From: Robiginitalea sp.
GTDB lineage: Bacteria; Bacteroidota; Bacteroidia; Flavobacteriales; Flavobacteriaceae
Reading direction: 5' to 3'
NCBI GenBank assembly: GCA_024642005.1
Contig: JAHECA010000027.1
Coordinates: forward strand, 1-47,342
Length of the DNA: 47,342 nucleotides
Shown: piece after piece, positions 31,214 through 40,220 of the stretch
How positions within the stretch are numbered: the first letter of the stretch is position 1
How the letters are laid out: every line of letters starts with the position of its first letter
Made by a program: the position numbers and the translations under genes
The notes under the pieces: model-generated
Database searches by the model: none
Told to the model about the DNA's origin: nothing
The model's input: the letters and a program-made list of their open reading frames with translations, nothing else

Positions 31214-32365
31214 TTATCCCCGCAGGCGTTTTTTGCGGTTAGATTCGTAATCTTCAAATATCATTTCCCCCAAACCTTTCAAACCGGTAAAGAGGGCCTT
31301 GCCTTGATTGGCCTCTGTAAAGTGGCGCACAAACTGCATGAGATACGGGTCCCTGGCTATCATAAAGGTGGTGATGGGGATGTGGAGCTTCCGGGCCTGA
31401 CTGGCCATAGTATAGCATTTCTCGACAATGAGGTCGTCGAGGCCCACGCTGTTTTTGTAATAGGTGCCATCGCTCAGGCGCAGGCACGACGGCTTCCCGT
31501 CGGTGATCATAAAGATCTGCTTGTTGGTGTTGCGTTTGCGCCGCAGCAGGTCCATGGCCAATTGCAGCCCTGCCACTGTATTCGTATGGTATGGCCCTAC
31601 CTTCAGATAGGGAAGCTCCCCAATGCTGATGGGCCAGGCGTCGTTGCCGAAAACCAGGATATCGAGGGTGTCTTTCGGGTAGCGGGTGGTAATGAGTTCG
31701 GCCAGGGCCATGGCCACCTTCTTAGCTGGGGTAATCCGGTCTTCTCCGTATAAAATCATACTGTGGCTGATGTCGATCATCAGCACGGTACTCATTTGTG
31801 CTTTAAAGTGGGTGTCTTCAACCACCAGGTCGTCTTCCTCCAGGCGAAAGCCGTCCATGCCGTGGTTCACCTGCGCATTGCGAAGGCTCTCGGTCATGGA
31901 AATCCGCTCCAGACCGTCGCCAAAACGGTACGACCTGAAATCGCCCGTGTGCTCGTCACCCGGGCCGGCTTTGCCCGTGCGGTGGTTGCCACTCCCCCGC
32001 CGTTTCAACTTTCCAAAAATCTGATCCAGGGCCCGGGTGCGCAACATGCGCTCCAGCTTGGCACTGATGGCCCAGCCCGTTTCACCGGGCGAGTCCTCGC
32101 CTTCCCCTTCAGGCCCGAAGCGCGGTTCTTCCCGTAAAAAGCCCTTTGCTTTCAGGTCTTCGATAAAATCATCAATGGTGTAATCTGGAGTAGTGAGCTC
32201 GTATTCTTTGTCCAGCTCGCGAAGCCAGTCCAAAGCCTCTTCCACATCGCCCGAGGTATGGGTAATGAGTTCCTGAAAAATATCGAACAACTTGTCAAAC
32301 GGGCTTAATTCAGGAGCCTCATAAGACGTAAAACGAAAGCCGATTCTCTGTTTCATTGCGATCAC
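31214..32365 (-). CDS. VWA-domain protein, partner of the AAA+ ATPase
   Basis: A 383-residue soluble protein. An N-terminal helical part (1-120) and a charged Gly-rich linker (about 120-150) precede a VWA domain from about 190. The MIDAS motif DISHS (Asp198, Ser200, Ser202) is complete, with Thr-Asp in FMITDGKPS as the later metal ligand. VWA proteins of this type bind MoxR/BchI-like ATPases through a Mg2+-dependent contact. It lies 45 bases after hisIE with no terminator between, so the pair may share the histidine transcript. A second ATG at 32356 (MKQRIGFRF) is an equally good start. Confidence 0.85.
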   Translation of the reverse strand: MIAMKQRIGFRFTSYEAPELSPFDKLFDIFQELITHTSGDVEEALDWLRELDKEYELTTPDYTIDDFIEDLKAKGFLREEPRFGPEGEGEDSPGETGWAISAKLERMLRTRALDQIFGKLKRRGSGNHRTGKAGPGDEHTGDFRSYRFGDGLERISMTESLRNAQVNHGMDGFRLEEDDLVVEDTHFKAQMSTVLMIDISHSMILYGEDRITPAKKVAMALAELITTRYPKDTLDILVFGNDAWPISIGELPYLKVGPYHTNTVAGLQLAMDLLRRKRNTNKQIFMITDGKPSCLRLSDGTYYKNSVGLDDLIVEKCYTMASQARKLHIPITTFMIARDPYLMQFVRHFTEANQGKALFTGLKGLGEMIFEDYESNRKKRLRG

Positions 32366-32410
32366 TAAAAATAGGTATTTCGGGCGGCTCCTTCAAGTAT
32401 TTGGGAAATC

Positions 32411-33031
32411 TTAACGCCGGCTCTGATGCCGCTCCCTTAGCAGGGCTGCCACATCTTCCAGCCGATATCCCTTGGCCTGCAACAGCACCAACAGGTGAAA
32501 AAGCAGGTCGGCGCTTTCATTCAAAAAACGGGCATCGTCAGAGGCCATGGCTTCGATTACCGTCTCGACGGCTTCTTCCCCGACTTTTTGCGCAATTTTT
32601 GGAATGCCCTCCCTGAAAAGCGAAACCACGTAGCTGCCCGATTGACCCTGAGCCGGGGCGGCCTCGCTCTGGCGGTCGGCAATCAGCTGCTGGAGGTGGC
32701 TGAGGAACTCAATTCCTTCCCGGTTTTCCTCTGCCCAGCAGGTATCGGCCCCGGTGTGGCAAACCGGGCCAGAAGGCCTGGCGCCAACCAGCAACGTGTC
32801 GCGATCGCAATCGACCTTCATATCGACGAATGCGAGGTAATGCCCGCTTGTTTCCCCTTTGGTCCAGTGGCGTTGCTTGCTGCGGCTGTAAAATGTGACC
32901 TTCCCTGTGGTTTGGGTGGCCCGCACCGCCTCTGCATCCATGTACCCGAGCATGAGTACAGCCCGGGTGTCGGCGTCTTGTACGATGGCCGGCACCAGCC
33001 CGCCTCCTTTTTCATAATCGATTGCTTCCAT
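32411..33031 (-). CDS. hisIE: Bifunctional HisIE: phosphoribosyl-AMP cyclohydrolase / phosphoribosyl-ATP pyrophosphatase
   Basis: Catalyses steps 2 and 3 of histidine synthesis. The 206-residue fusion has the HisI cyclohydrolase domain first (about 1-110; GYMDAEAV, FYSRSKQRHWTKGETSG, the zinc Cys residues in VDCDRD and CHTGADTCW), then the HisE pyrophosphohydrolase domain (about 112-206; KVGEEAVETVIEA, LFHLLVLL). It is the last his gene, 12 bases after hisF. Confidence 0.97.
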   Translation of the reverse strand: MEAIDYEKGGGLVPAIVQDADTRAVLMLGYMDAEAVRATQTTGKVTFYSRSKQRHWTKGETSGHYLAFVDMKVDCDRDTLLVGARPSGPVCHTGADTCWAEENREGIEFLSHLQQLIADRQSEAAPAQGQSGSYVVSLFREGIPKIAQKVGEEAVETVIEAMASDDARFLNESADLLFHLLVLLQAKGYRLEDVAALLRERHQSRR

Positions 33032-33043
33032 GAATTAAGTTCT

Positions 33044-33799
33044 TTAAATGCGCATGGGTATGTTCCTGTCTGCCAAATACTTTTTCAATTCGGGTATGGG
33101 TATTTCTTTGAAGTGGAAAACCGAGGCCGCAAGAGCTGCGTCTGCCTGCCCTTCGAGGAAGGCGTCGGCAAAATGAGCCATTGAGCCCGCCCCACCCGAA
33201 GCAATTACAGGGATGTTCACTTCCCTTGAAAGCCGCGCCAGGGCCTCGTTGGCAAAACCGCCTTTTGTGCCGTCGTGGTCCATGCTGGTAAACAGCAGTT
33301 CCCCGGCTCCCCGATTGGCCACCTCCCTTGCCCAGGAAAAAAGCTCCACCTCGGTGGGGACCTTGCCCCCAACCAGGTGAATGAGCCATTTCCCGCCCAC
33401 CAGCCGGGCGTCGAGCGCAACAACAATACATTGCGACCCGAATTTTTTGACCAGCGCGTCAATTAAGCCAGGGTTGCGAACGGCAGCCGAATTGACCGAT
33501 ACCTTGTCTGCACCGTTGTGGAGCAAGAGGTCTACATCTGCAACAGACGAAATGCCGCCCCCAACCGTAAAAGGTATGTCGAGGCGTTCGGCCACCCGCC
33601 AAACCAGGTCTGCAAGGGTCTTTCGTTTTTCTTCCGTGGCTGAGATATCCAGGAAAACCAGTTCGTCGGCGCCTTCGGCTGCGTAGGCCTCGGCCAGCTC
33701 AACCGGATCGCCTGCATCGCGGAGGTCTACAAAATTGACTCCTTTAACCGTACGGCCGTCTTTTATGTCCAGACAGGGGATGATGCGTTTTGTGAGCAT
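33044..33799 (-). CDS. hisF: Imidazole glycerol phosphate synthase cyclase subunit HisF
   Basis: TIM-barrel subunit of 251 residues that condenses ammonia from HisH with PRFAR to give imidazole glycerol phosphate and AICAR. N-terminal [19 protein letters not shown] holds catalytic Asp11, and the second Asp is in [10 protein letters not shown]. The phosphate-binding GGI and GGAG loops are present ([15 protein letters not shown]). The ATG at 33799 is the family start, 4 bases after the DinB-like gene. A longer start would overlap it. Confidence 0.97.
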   Translation of the reverse strand: MLTKRIIPCLDIKDGRTVKGVNFVDLRDAGDPVELAEAYAAEGADELVFLDISATEEKRKTLADLVWRVAERLDIPFTVGGGISSVADVDLLLHNGADKVSVNSAAVRNPGLIDALVKKFGSQCIVVALDARLVGGKWLIHLVGGKVPTEVELFSWAREVANRGAGELLFTSMDHDGTKGGFANEALARLSREVNIPVIASGGAGSMAHFADAFLEGQADAALAASVFHFKEIPIPELKKYLADRNIPMRI

Positions 33800-33803
33800 G
33801 CCG

Positions 33804-34313
33804 TTATTCGTTTTTGACATTCAGGTTGGTGCCGCTGTAAAAACCGAGATCGGTATCCTGAGCCGCCTTAACCGCCCAGGCGATTTGCCCGGTGTGGTAA
33901 CTCAGGTGTTCGACAGCGTGGAGGGCCAATCCCAGGCCACTCAGGTAAAAGCCCTGTACCCGTTTTTTGTGCAGCAATTCGGCTTCGGATGCCTGTACGA
34001 TCACTTCCCTGGCCTCGGCGACCGTTTGCAGGAAACCATCCCATACTTCTTTCGGGTCGGCAAGCGCTTCCTGTGAAAACTCGGCATCCCGCACACGGGT
34101 ATCTGCCTTCCCTCCCAGCCCGCTGATCACATACTGGCGCATATTGCCCGACAAGTGCAACAACAGATTGCCGATCGCATTGGAAGCGTTGTTGGGTCGC
34201 GCCCAGAAATCTTTCGGCTGCAGGCGCTCCAGGCAAATGCCCAGCATGCGTACCGACTCGTCAATACGGTAAAGGCAATTCGATTTGAAGTCGTCGCTCC
34301 AGGAAGGTTTCAT
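33804..34313 (-). CDS. DinB-fold protein embedded in the his operon
   Basis: A 169-residue four-helix protein of the DinB/DUF1572 superfamily. Possible metal ligands are His in [13 protein letters not shown] and the pair in [15 protein letters not shown]. Family members include putative metal-dependent thiol transferases, but most are unassigned. It overlaps hisA by 4 bases and ends 4 bases before hisF, so it is translationally coupled to both. No histidine-pathway step is missing here that it could fill. Functions in dealing with a reactive pathway by-product, or a neutral insertion, are both open. Confidence 0.85.
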   Translation of the reverse strand: MKPSWSDDFKSNCLYRIDESVRMLGICLERLQPKDFWARPNNASNAIGNLLLHLSGNMRQYVISGLGGKADTRVRDAEFSQEALADPKEVWDGFLQTVAEAREVIVQASEAELLHKKRVQGFYLSGLGLALHAVEHLSYHTGQIAWAVKAAQDTDLGFYSGTNLNVKNE

Positions 34314-35062
34314 GGCTGTGGGTTTGAGGCAATATATTTTTCCAGTTCGTTCAGGGTAAGGGTTCCTTCATAAAGCGCCTTGCCGATTATTGCGCCTTCG
34401 CACCCTGCCTCCTGCAGGGCATGCAGATCGTCAAGATTGCGCACACCCCCGCTGGCAATCAGGGCAATGCCCGGGGTGCCCGCCTCCGTCTGGGTTTCCC
34501 TGAGGAGGGTTTTATACAACTCCAGGGAAGGGCCCTCCAGCATCCCGTCTTTCGAGATATCGGTACAGACCACATAGCGGATCCCGCGCAGCCTGTAGCC
34601 ATTTACAAAGGGCACCAGGTCTTGGTCGCTGCTTTCCTGCCAGCCATTCACGGCAATTTTACCGGCGTCGGCGTCGGCGCCCAGGATAATCCGTCCAGGC
34701 CCGTAACGGTCAAGCCACGATTCGAACAGGGCCGGGTTCTTTAAGGCAATGCTGCCCCCGGTAACCTGGCTGGCGCCGCACTCAAAGGCAATGCGCACAT
34801 CGGCATCCGTTTTCAGGCCGCCCCCGAAGTCGATCTGCAGCGAGGTTTGGGCGGTGAGCCGCTCCAAAACGCGGTAATTCACAATATGAGACGACCGTGC
34901 CCCGTCGAGGTCGACCAGGTGCAGGTAGTTCAGCCCGTGGTCCTGAAACGCACGTGCAGCATCCAGCGGATCTTCGTGATACACCTTGCGGGTCGCGTAG
35001 TCGCCCCGGGTCAGCCGTACGCATTTGCCGTCTAAGATGTCTATGGCCGGGATAATTCTCAT
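34310..35062 (-). CDS. hisA: ProFAR isomerase HisA
   Basis: TIM-barrel isomerase of 250 residues that opens the ribose of ProFAR to give PRFAR. The N-terminus [20 protein letters not shown] holds catalytic Asp8, and the second Asp is in [16 protein letters not shown]. Phosphate loops are GGGLK and ASGGVRN. It overlaps hisH by 4 bases upstream and the DinB-like gene by 4 bases downstream. Confidence 0.97.
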   Translation of the reverse strand: MRIIPAIDILDGKCVRLTRGDYATRKVYHEDPLDAARAFQDHGLNYLHLVDLDGARSSHIVNYRVLERLTAQTSLQIDFGGGLKTDADVRIAFECGASQVTGGSIALKNPALFESWLDRYGPGRIILGADADAGKIAVNGWQESSDQDLVPFVNGYRLRGIRYVVCTDISKDGMLEGPSLELYKTLLRETQTEAGTPGIALIASGGVRNLDDLHALQEAGCEGAIIGKALYEGTLTLNELEKYIASNPQP

Positions 35063-35649
35063 TGGTCAGGCAATTCTATAAAGTTCTGCAACATTCGGGC
35101 ACCTGCCTTACTGCTTTTCTCAGGATGGAACTGCAGCCCGTAAAAATTAGCCCTTACCAGGGCGGCGCTATAGGGAAAGCCGTAGTCGCAAACACCCGCC
35201 GTGTCGGGGCACAGTGGGGCGAAATAACTGTGGACCAGGTACACAAAGGCCCCTTCTTCCACCCCTTTAAAAATAGGGCTTTTTAAATGGTTGAGCCGGT
35301 TCCATCCAATCTGGGGCACTTTCAGGTTATCCGGAAAGCGCAATACGTCTGTATCGAAAATTCCCAGGCCCTCTGTATCACCTTCTTGCGAATGGCGGCA
35401 CATGAGCTGCATACCCAGGCAAATGCCCAGCAAGGGTTGTTGCAATTCAGGGATCAACCGGTCCAGGCCGCTGTGTCGCAGCTTGGCCATGGCGCTGGAG
35501 GCCTCCCCCACGCCCGGGAAGACCACCCGGTCGGCCCGTGCAATCCGTGTGGGATCGGCACTGAGCTCCGGACTGTAGCCCAGCCGTTCAAAGGCAAATC
35601 GCAGGCTCTGGATATTCCCGGCCCCGTAATCGATAATCACAATATCCAT
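35059..35649 (-). CDS. hisH: Imidazole glycerol phosphate synthase glutaminase subunit HisH
   Basis: Class-I glutamine amidotransferase of 196 residues that supplies ammonia to HisF. The nucleophile Cys is in [11 protein letters not shown], and the His and Glu of the triad are in LQFHPEKSS. The start [15 protein letters not shown] is typical. It shares one base with hisB upstream and overlaps hisA by 4. Confidence 0.97.
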   Translation of the reverse strand: MDIVIIDYGAGNIQSLRFAFERLGYSPELSADPTRIARADRVVFPGVGEASSAMAKLRHSGLDRLIPELQQPLLGICLGMQLMCRHSQEGDTEGLGIFDTDVLRFPDNLKVPQIGWNRLNHLKSPIFKGVEEGAFVYLVHSYFAPLCPDTAGVCDYGFPYSAALVRANFYGLQFHPEKSSKAGARMLQNFIELPDQ

Positions 35650-36788
35650 CAGATCATTCCTTTGGTGGAAGGCAGAATCATTTTATCCGGGTCGCGGCGT
35701 ACTGCCATCTTAATCGCCTTGGCGAAGGCCTTGAAAATGGCCTCAATCTTGTGGTGCTCGTTTTGCCCTTCTGCCTTGATATTCAGGTTGGCCCGGGCAC
35801 TGTCGGAGAAGGATTTAAAAAAATGCAGAAACATTTCCGTGGGCATGTCGCCGATCTTTTCCCTCCGGAATTCGGCATCCCATACCAGCCAGTTGCGGCC
35901 GCCGAAATCAAGGGCCACCTGGGCCAGGCAGTCATCCATGGGCAGGCAAAACCCGTATCGCTCTACCCCGAGCTTTGCTCCCAGGGCCTGATTAACGGCC
36001 GCCCCCAGGGCAATAGCAGTATCTTCAATGGTATGGTGCTCGTCTACTTCCAGATCGCCGGTTACCCGAATGGTAAGGTCTAACTGGCCGTGGCGGGCTA
36101 ATTGGTCAAGCATGTGGTCGAAAAATGCCAGCCCTGTTTTTATATCGCTTTTGCCGTTCCCATCGAGGTTCAAGTCGACTTTGATGCTTGTTTCAGCCGT
36201 TTTTCGTTCGATCAGGGCCCGGCGGGCACCCAGTTTCAAGTAGTTATATATTTCTTCCCAACAGGTGCCCGACCAGGCTATGCTCGGTTGCAGGGCCTCC
36301 CGGGGCGTACCCGCCTCGACAGCTCCCAGTTCGGGGTGATTTTCCAGAAACAGGCCTTTTGCCCCCAGGTTACGCGCCAGCTCCATGTCGGTCAGGCGGT
36401 CGCCGATTACATAACTCCCACTGAGGTCGTAGGCCTCTGTCAGGTAAGATTTGAGCAGGCCTATACCGGGCTTTCGGGTGTCCAGGCCATCTTCGGGGAA
36501 GCTTCGGTCGATGTGTACCCCGCTAAAGAAGATGCCCTCCTGCTCCAGGGCTGTCAGGATAAATTGCTGGACAGGCCAGAAGGTCTGTTCCGGAAAGGAC
36601 GCGGTGCCCAACCCGTCCTGGTTGGTAACCATGACCAGCTCAAAATCGAGCTCCCGGGCAATTTTACCCAGGTAACGAAATACCCCCGGCAGGAATTCCA
36701 GCTTTTCAAATGCATCGATTTGCTGGTCTGCAGGTTCCCTGATCAGGGTGCCATCGCGGTCTATAAACAGGATTTTACGCTTCTTCAT
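35649..36788 (-). CDS. hisB: Bifunctional HisB: histidinol-phosphatase / imidazoleglycerol-phosphate dehydratase
   Basis: A 379-residue fusion. The N-terminal HAD phosphatase (about 1-165) has the nucleophile motif FIDRDGTL (Asp10, Asp12) and [14 protein letters not shown], and dephosphorylates histidinol phosphate. The C-terminal dehydratase (about 185-379) has the metal-binding [14 protein letters not shown] and [11 protein letters not shown] motifs. The fused form occurs in gammaproteobacteria and Bacteroidota. It overlaps hisC by 4 bases. Confidence 0.97.
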   Translation of the reverse strand: MKKRKILFIDRDGTLIREPADQQIDAFEKLEFLPGVFRYLGKIARELDFELVMVTNQDGLGTASFPEQTFWPVQQFILTALEQEGIFFSGVHIDRSFPEDGLDTRKPGIGLLKSYLTEAYDLSGSYVIGDRLTDMELARNLGAKGLFLENHPELGAVEAGTPREALQPSIAWSGTCWEEIYNYLKLGARRALIERKTAETSIKVDLNLDGNGKSDIKTGLAFFDHMLDQLARHGQLDLTIRVTGDLEVDEHHTIEDTAIALGAAVNQALGAKLGVERYGFCLPMDDCLAQVALDFGGRNWLVWDAEFRREKIGDMPTEMFLHFFKSFSDSARANLNIKAEGQNEHHKIEAIFKAFAKAIKMAVRRDPDKMILPSTKGMI

Positions 36789-37849
36789 AGGGTAGATTTT
36801 TCGGTTAGGGAAGCCAGTATTTCCAGGACCCGGTCGTTTTCCTCGGGTTTGCCGATGGTAAAGCGAAGGGTATTTTGCAATCGCAGGTAACCCGAGGTGT
36901 TCCTGACCACTACCCCCAGGTCAAGCATTTGGCGGTAGCGCAAAGCGGCGTCGTCGACTTCCACCAAAAGGAAGTTGGCATCTGATGGAAAAACTTTTAC
37001 GATAAAGGGGCACCTGGACAATTCGCGGCCCATGCGCATGCGTTCAGTCTGGATTAGGGCCACTTCCTCCCTGAGTTTCCCCGGGTTTTGCAAAACATCC
37101 AGGGCGCGTTGCTGGGTGAGCCAATTGATATTATACGGCAACTTGGCCCGGCGCATGTATGCTATTACCTGAGGGTGGGCCATGCAAACTCCCAGGCGGA
37201 TTCCGGCCAGGCCGTAAGCCTTGGAGAGCGTCTGGGTAATGATCAGGTTTTCGTACTGGTCGAGGTATTTCGCAAAGCCCGGGTTTTCGGCAAATTCCAC
37301 ATAGGCTTCATCGATAACCACCAGGCCCGGAAAATTGCGGAGTAGCTCAAGTACCCGTTCTTCATCCAGGCATTGCCCGGTGGGGTTATTTGGCGAACAC
37401 AGGAAAAGGATTTTCGTATCTGGCCCTGAAGCCTTTAAGATGGCATCCACATCGGGCTGCCAGCCGGCGTCAAGCGGGATTTCTTTGAGCCCCACCCCAT
37501 TCATCTGGCTGAGTACTTTGTACATGGCAAAGGTGGGCGGCAGGCAAATGACCTGGTCGCTATAGGGTTCACAGAAAACACGGAAGAGCAGGTCGAGCAG
37601 GTCGTCGCTGCCATTGCCCAGCATGAGCTTGTTATCGGCCACACCCCTGAGGGAGGCTATCAGCTGGCGCAATTGTCGCTGATGCGGGTCGGGATATCGG
37701 TTTACGTCGCTTTCAAACGGGTTTTCATTGGCGTCCAGGAAAACCATGGCCTCCCGGGTGGCGTTGTATTCGTCCCGGGCGCTTGAATACGGTTTAAGCC
37801 CTGCTATGAGGGGCCTTACGAGTTTTGAAATACGCTCAGAATCACTCAT
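36785..37849 (-). CDS. hisC: Histidinol-phosphate aminotransferase HisC
   Basis: Fold-type I PLP aminotransferase of 354 residues converting imidazole-acetol phosphate to histidinol phosphate. The PLP Lys is in [17 protein letters not shown], the Asp contacting the cofactor in [10 protein letters not shown], and NPTGQ and the C-terminal [10 protein letters not shown] Arg are present. It starts 12 bases after hisD. Confidence 0.96.
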   Translation of the reverse strand: MSDSERISKLVRPLIAGLKPYSSARDEYNATREAMVFLDANENPFESDVNRYPDPHQRQLRQLIASLRGVADNKLMLGNGSDDLLDLLFRVFCEPYSDQVICLPPTFAMYKVLSQMNGVGLKEIPLDAGWQPDVDAILKASGPDTKILFLCSPNNPTGQCLDEERVLELLRNFPGLVVIDEAYVEFAENPGFAKYLDQYENLIITQTLSKAYGLAGIRLGVCMAHPQVIAYMRRAKLPYNINWLTQQRALDVLQNPGKLREEVALIQTERMRMGRELSRCPFIVKVFPSDANFLLVEVDDAALRYRQMLDLGVVVRNTSGYLRLQNTLRFTIGKPEENDRVLEILASLTEKSTL

Positions 37850-37861
37850 GGGATCTCTTTG

Positions 37862-39157
37862 TTATTCGGTTTGGGCACTCAGGGTTGCCAGTCTCACGCT
37901 AACGGCCCGTTTGTGGGCTTCCAGCCCTTCGGCGGCAGCCATGACTTCTATGGCCGGGCCGATTTGCTGCAATCCCTGAGCCGTTATGCGTTGGTAGGTG
38001 ATGCTTTTGAGGTAGCTATCCAGGTTAACGCCGCTGTACTGGCGGGCATAGCCGTTTGTAGGCAGGGTGTGGTTGGTGCCCGATGCGTAGTCCCCGGCAC
38101 TTTCCGGGGTATAGTTGCCCAGGAAAACGGAGCCGGCATTGCGGAGGTGCTCCAGGAAATAGGCCTCCTCCCCGTGGCAAAGAATGAGGTGTTCGGGGGC
38201 GTAGGCATTCACCATTTCGGCAATTTCCTCTCTTCCGGAGAGCACTATTGCGCGGCTGTTGGCCAGGGCTTGCCGCGCAATTTCCCTTCGGGGAAGGCTT
38301 TCGATCTGGCTTTGCAGGGCATCCTGCACCAACCCGGCAAACCCTTGGGTGTCTGTGAGCAGCATTACCTGGCTGTCGGGGCCGTGTTCGGCCTGGCTGA
38401 GCAGGTCGGCCGCAACATAGGCCGGGTTGGCTGTGTGGTCGGCTACAACCAGCAGTTCGCTCGGCCCCGCTGGCATGTCTATGGCCACGCCCAGACGGGT
38501 GGCCCATTGCTTGGCCTGTGTTACGTACTGATTGCCGGGCCCGAATATCTTAAAGACGGCCGGGATGCTATCGGTTCCGCAGGTAAGGGCGGCAATGGCC
38601 TGGGCGCCTCCTGCCCGGCAAACCCGGGTTACCCCGCATTTCAGGGCGGCGTAACAGATAGCCGGGTGCAACTGCCCGTCCCGGTCTGGAGGGGAACAGA
38701 GCACGATTTCGCCGCATCCGGCCAATTGGGCGGGGATGGCAAGCATGAGCACCGTAGAGAACAAAGGGGCACTCCCTCCCGGAATATAAATCCCGACTTT
38801 GGAGATGGGGTGCTTCGCCTGCCAGCACTGCACTCCCGGGCGGGTTTCAACGGCGACTGCCGGGGTGCGTTGTGCCCGGTGGAAAGCCCTGATGTTCTCA
38901 TAGGCCAGGTCAATGGCTTCCTGCAAGGGGGCGGGTATTTCAGAGGCCCGTTTTTTCAAGTCGGCCAATTCCATGCCGATGGCAGTCGGAGCGGCTTTGT
39001 CGAATTTTTGGGTGTAGGCCAGTACGGCTTCATCGCCCCGGTCTCTCACGGCCGAAAATACCTCCTCCATAAATGCCTCCATGGCCTTTGAGTCGGCTTC
39101 GGGGCGTTTCAGGAGCGATTTCCAGGCTTGTTTATCCGGATAGGCAACCAATTCCAT
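37862..39157 (-). CDS. hisD: Histidinol dehydrogenase HisD
   Basis: Zinc enzyme of 431 residues that oxidises histidinol twice with NAD+ to histidine. Family segments include VGIYIPGGSAPLFSTVLM, FGPGNQYVTQAKQ, MPAGPSELLVVAD, the metal and catalytic region NAYAPEHLIL, and SAGDYASGTNHTLPT. It starts 17 bases after hisG. Confidence 0.97.
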   Translation of the reverse strand: MELVAYPDKQAWKSLLKRPEADSKAMEAFMEEVFSAVRDRGDEAVLAYTQKFDKAAPTAIGMELADLKKRASEIPAPLQEAIDLAYENIRAFHRAQRTPAVAVETRPGVQCWQAKHPISKVGIYIPGGSAPLFSTVLMLAIPAQLAGCGEIVLCSPPDRDGQLHPAICYAALKCGVTRVCRAGGAQAIAALTCGTDSIPAVFKIFGPGNQYVTQAKQWATRLGVAIDMPAGPSELLVVADHTANPAYVAADLLSQAEHGPDSQVMLLTDTQGFAGLVQDALQSQIESLPRREIARQALANSRAIVLSGREEIAEMVNAYAPEHLILCHGEEAYFLEHLRNAGSVFLGNYTPESAGDYASGTNHTLPTNGYARQYSGVNLDSYLKSITYQRITAQGLQQIGPAIEVMAAAEGLEAHKRAVSVRLATLSAQTE

Positions 39158-39174
39158 TTTCTGGGTTTTTTGAG

Positions 39175-40032
39175 TTAAATCACCATTTTTTCGATAGGGC
39201 AGACCAGAATGCCTTCAGCCCCCGCTTTCTTGACCTGGTCCAGGACTTCCCAGAACCGGTCATTATCGATTACCGTGTGTACCGAACTCCATCCTTTTTC
39301 GGCCAGGGGAAGCACAGTGGGGCTGCGCATGCCCGGCAGCAGGGCAATTATTTCGGGCAGGCGTTCGTTCGGCGCATTCATGAGCACGTATTTAAACTTC
39401 CGGGCCTTGAGAACCGATTGAATGCGGAACTGCAACTGGTCCAAAATCCGTTGCTGCCCTGCAGCAATCCTTGGAGATACCGCCAGTACCGCCTCGCTGT
39501 GCAACAATACTTCAACTTCCTTCAGGTTATTCTGGAAGAGCGTGCTGCCACTCGATACAATGTCGCAAATCGCATCGGCCAATCCGATGTTCGGGGCTAT
39601 TTCAACCGACCCGCTAATGATGTGTAGTTCGGCCGTGAGGCCTTTTTGCTCCAGGAACTGCTTCACGGTGTTGGGGTAGGATGTGGCTATTTTCTTCCCG
39701 TCGAGGTCGCGCAGCGAGCCGTAGGGTTTCGACTTCGGTAAGGCCAGGGAAACACGGCATTTTGAAAATCCCAGTTTCTCGGCAACCCGCAGGTCGGCTC
39801 CTTTTTCGACCAGCACGTTTTCCCCTATGATCGCTATGTCTACTACCCCGTCGCGCAGGTACTGCGGAATGTCCCCGTTTCGAAGGTAGAACACCTCCAG
39901 CGGAAAATCGCGCGCTATCGCCTTGAGCTGGTCACGGCCATTGTCGATCGAGATACCACAATCTTTGAGGATTTTCAGGGAATCCTCATTCAGCCTGCCA
40001 CTTTTTTGTATGGCTATTTTAATATTTTCCAT
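39175..40032 (-). CDS. hisG: ATP phosphoribosyltransferase HisG, long form
   Basis: First and committed enzyme of the pathway, joining ATP and PRPP. The 285-residue long form carries the C-terminal regulatory domain that usually binds histidine, so HisZ is not needed. IKIAIQKSGRLNEDSLKIL starts the protein, the PRPP-binding segment GSVEIAPNIGLADAICDIV lies mid-way, and the ACT-like end is at VLVCPIEKMVI. The ATG at 40032 is preferred over 40053 because it gives the family N-terminus. It is preceded by the attenuator and leader peptide. Confidence 0.96.
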   Translation of the reverse strand: MENIKIAIQKSGRLNEDSLKILKDCGISIDNGRDQLKAIARDFPLEVFYLRNGDIPQYLRDGVVDIAIIGENVLVEKGADLRVAEKLGFSKCRVSLALPKSKPYGSLRDLDGKKIATSYPNTVKQFLEQKGLTAELHIISGSVEIAPNIGLADAICDIVSSGSTLFQNNLKEVEVLLHSEAVLAVSPRIAAGQQRILDQLQFRIQSVLKARKFKYVLMNAPNERLPEIIALLPGMRSPTVLPLAEKGWSSVHTVIDNDRFWEVLDQVKKAGAEGILVCPIEKMVI

Positions 40033-40058
40033 GGTATAGGCCTTGGTTTTCAAACAAT

Positions 40059-40090
40059 AAAAAAACCCGCTTGATTGCTCAAACGGGTTT
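40059..40090 (-). terminator. his attenuator terminator
   Basis: In the minus-strand transcript AAACCCGTTTGA (40079-40090), loop GCAA (40075-40078), TCAAGCGGGTTT (40063-40074), a 12-pair stem with one G-T pair, then T7. It stands between the histidine leader peptide and hisG. Its 5' arm (CGTTTGAGC, 40077-40085) can instead pair with GCTCAGGCG at 40126-40134 inside the leader gene, which would be the antiterminator. Confidence 0.85.
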
Positions 40091-40119
40091 AGATTATGGG
40101 TTCATCACAACATACATCC

Positions 40120-40173
40120 CTACCTCGCCTGAGCGCAAGAGTCGAAATGATGATGTGTGTGGTTTAGCTTCAT
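40120..40173 (-). CDS. hisL: Histidine operon leader peptide HisL
   Basis: Seventeen codons, MKLNHTHHHFDSCAQAR, ending TAG at 40120. Four of the five residues 5-9 are His. When charged His-tRNA is scarce, the ribosome should stall there and leave codons 14-16 (GCTCAGGCG) free to pair with the 5' arm of the terminator, allowing hisG transcription. With enough His-tRNA it reaches the stop and covers those codons, so the terminator forms. The spacing fits classical attenuation as known for his operons of several phyla. Confidence 0.85.
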   Translation of the reverse strand: MKLNHTHHHFDSCAQAR

Positions 40174-40180
40174 TACGGGG

Positions 40181-40211
40181 TAAATGTAAGTCAAAGATTT
40201 TAATTGAAAAA
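40181..40211 (-). promoter_or_regulatory. Candidate promoter of the his operon
   Basis: On the minus strand TTTT (40208-40211), 19 bases, TACATTTA (40181-40188). The start site would lie only a few bases before the leader-peptide ATG. It lies in the 47-base gap after the SPFH-protein gene. Confidence 0.45.
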
Positions 40212-40220
40212 GAGCCCTGC

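Noticed and set aside
29725-32365. Magnesium chelatase (bchI/bchD) for pigment synthesis
   Set aside because: No other porphyrin or bacteriochlorophyll gene is present, and the architecture fits a MoxR-VWA remodelling pair better.
37859-39091. Plus-strand frame of 410 codons antisense to hisD
   Set aside because: hisD on the other strand has all family motifs; the antisense product has no recognisable domain and is a codon-bias shadow.
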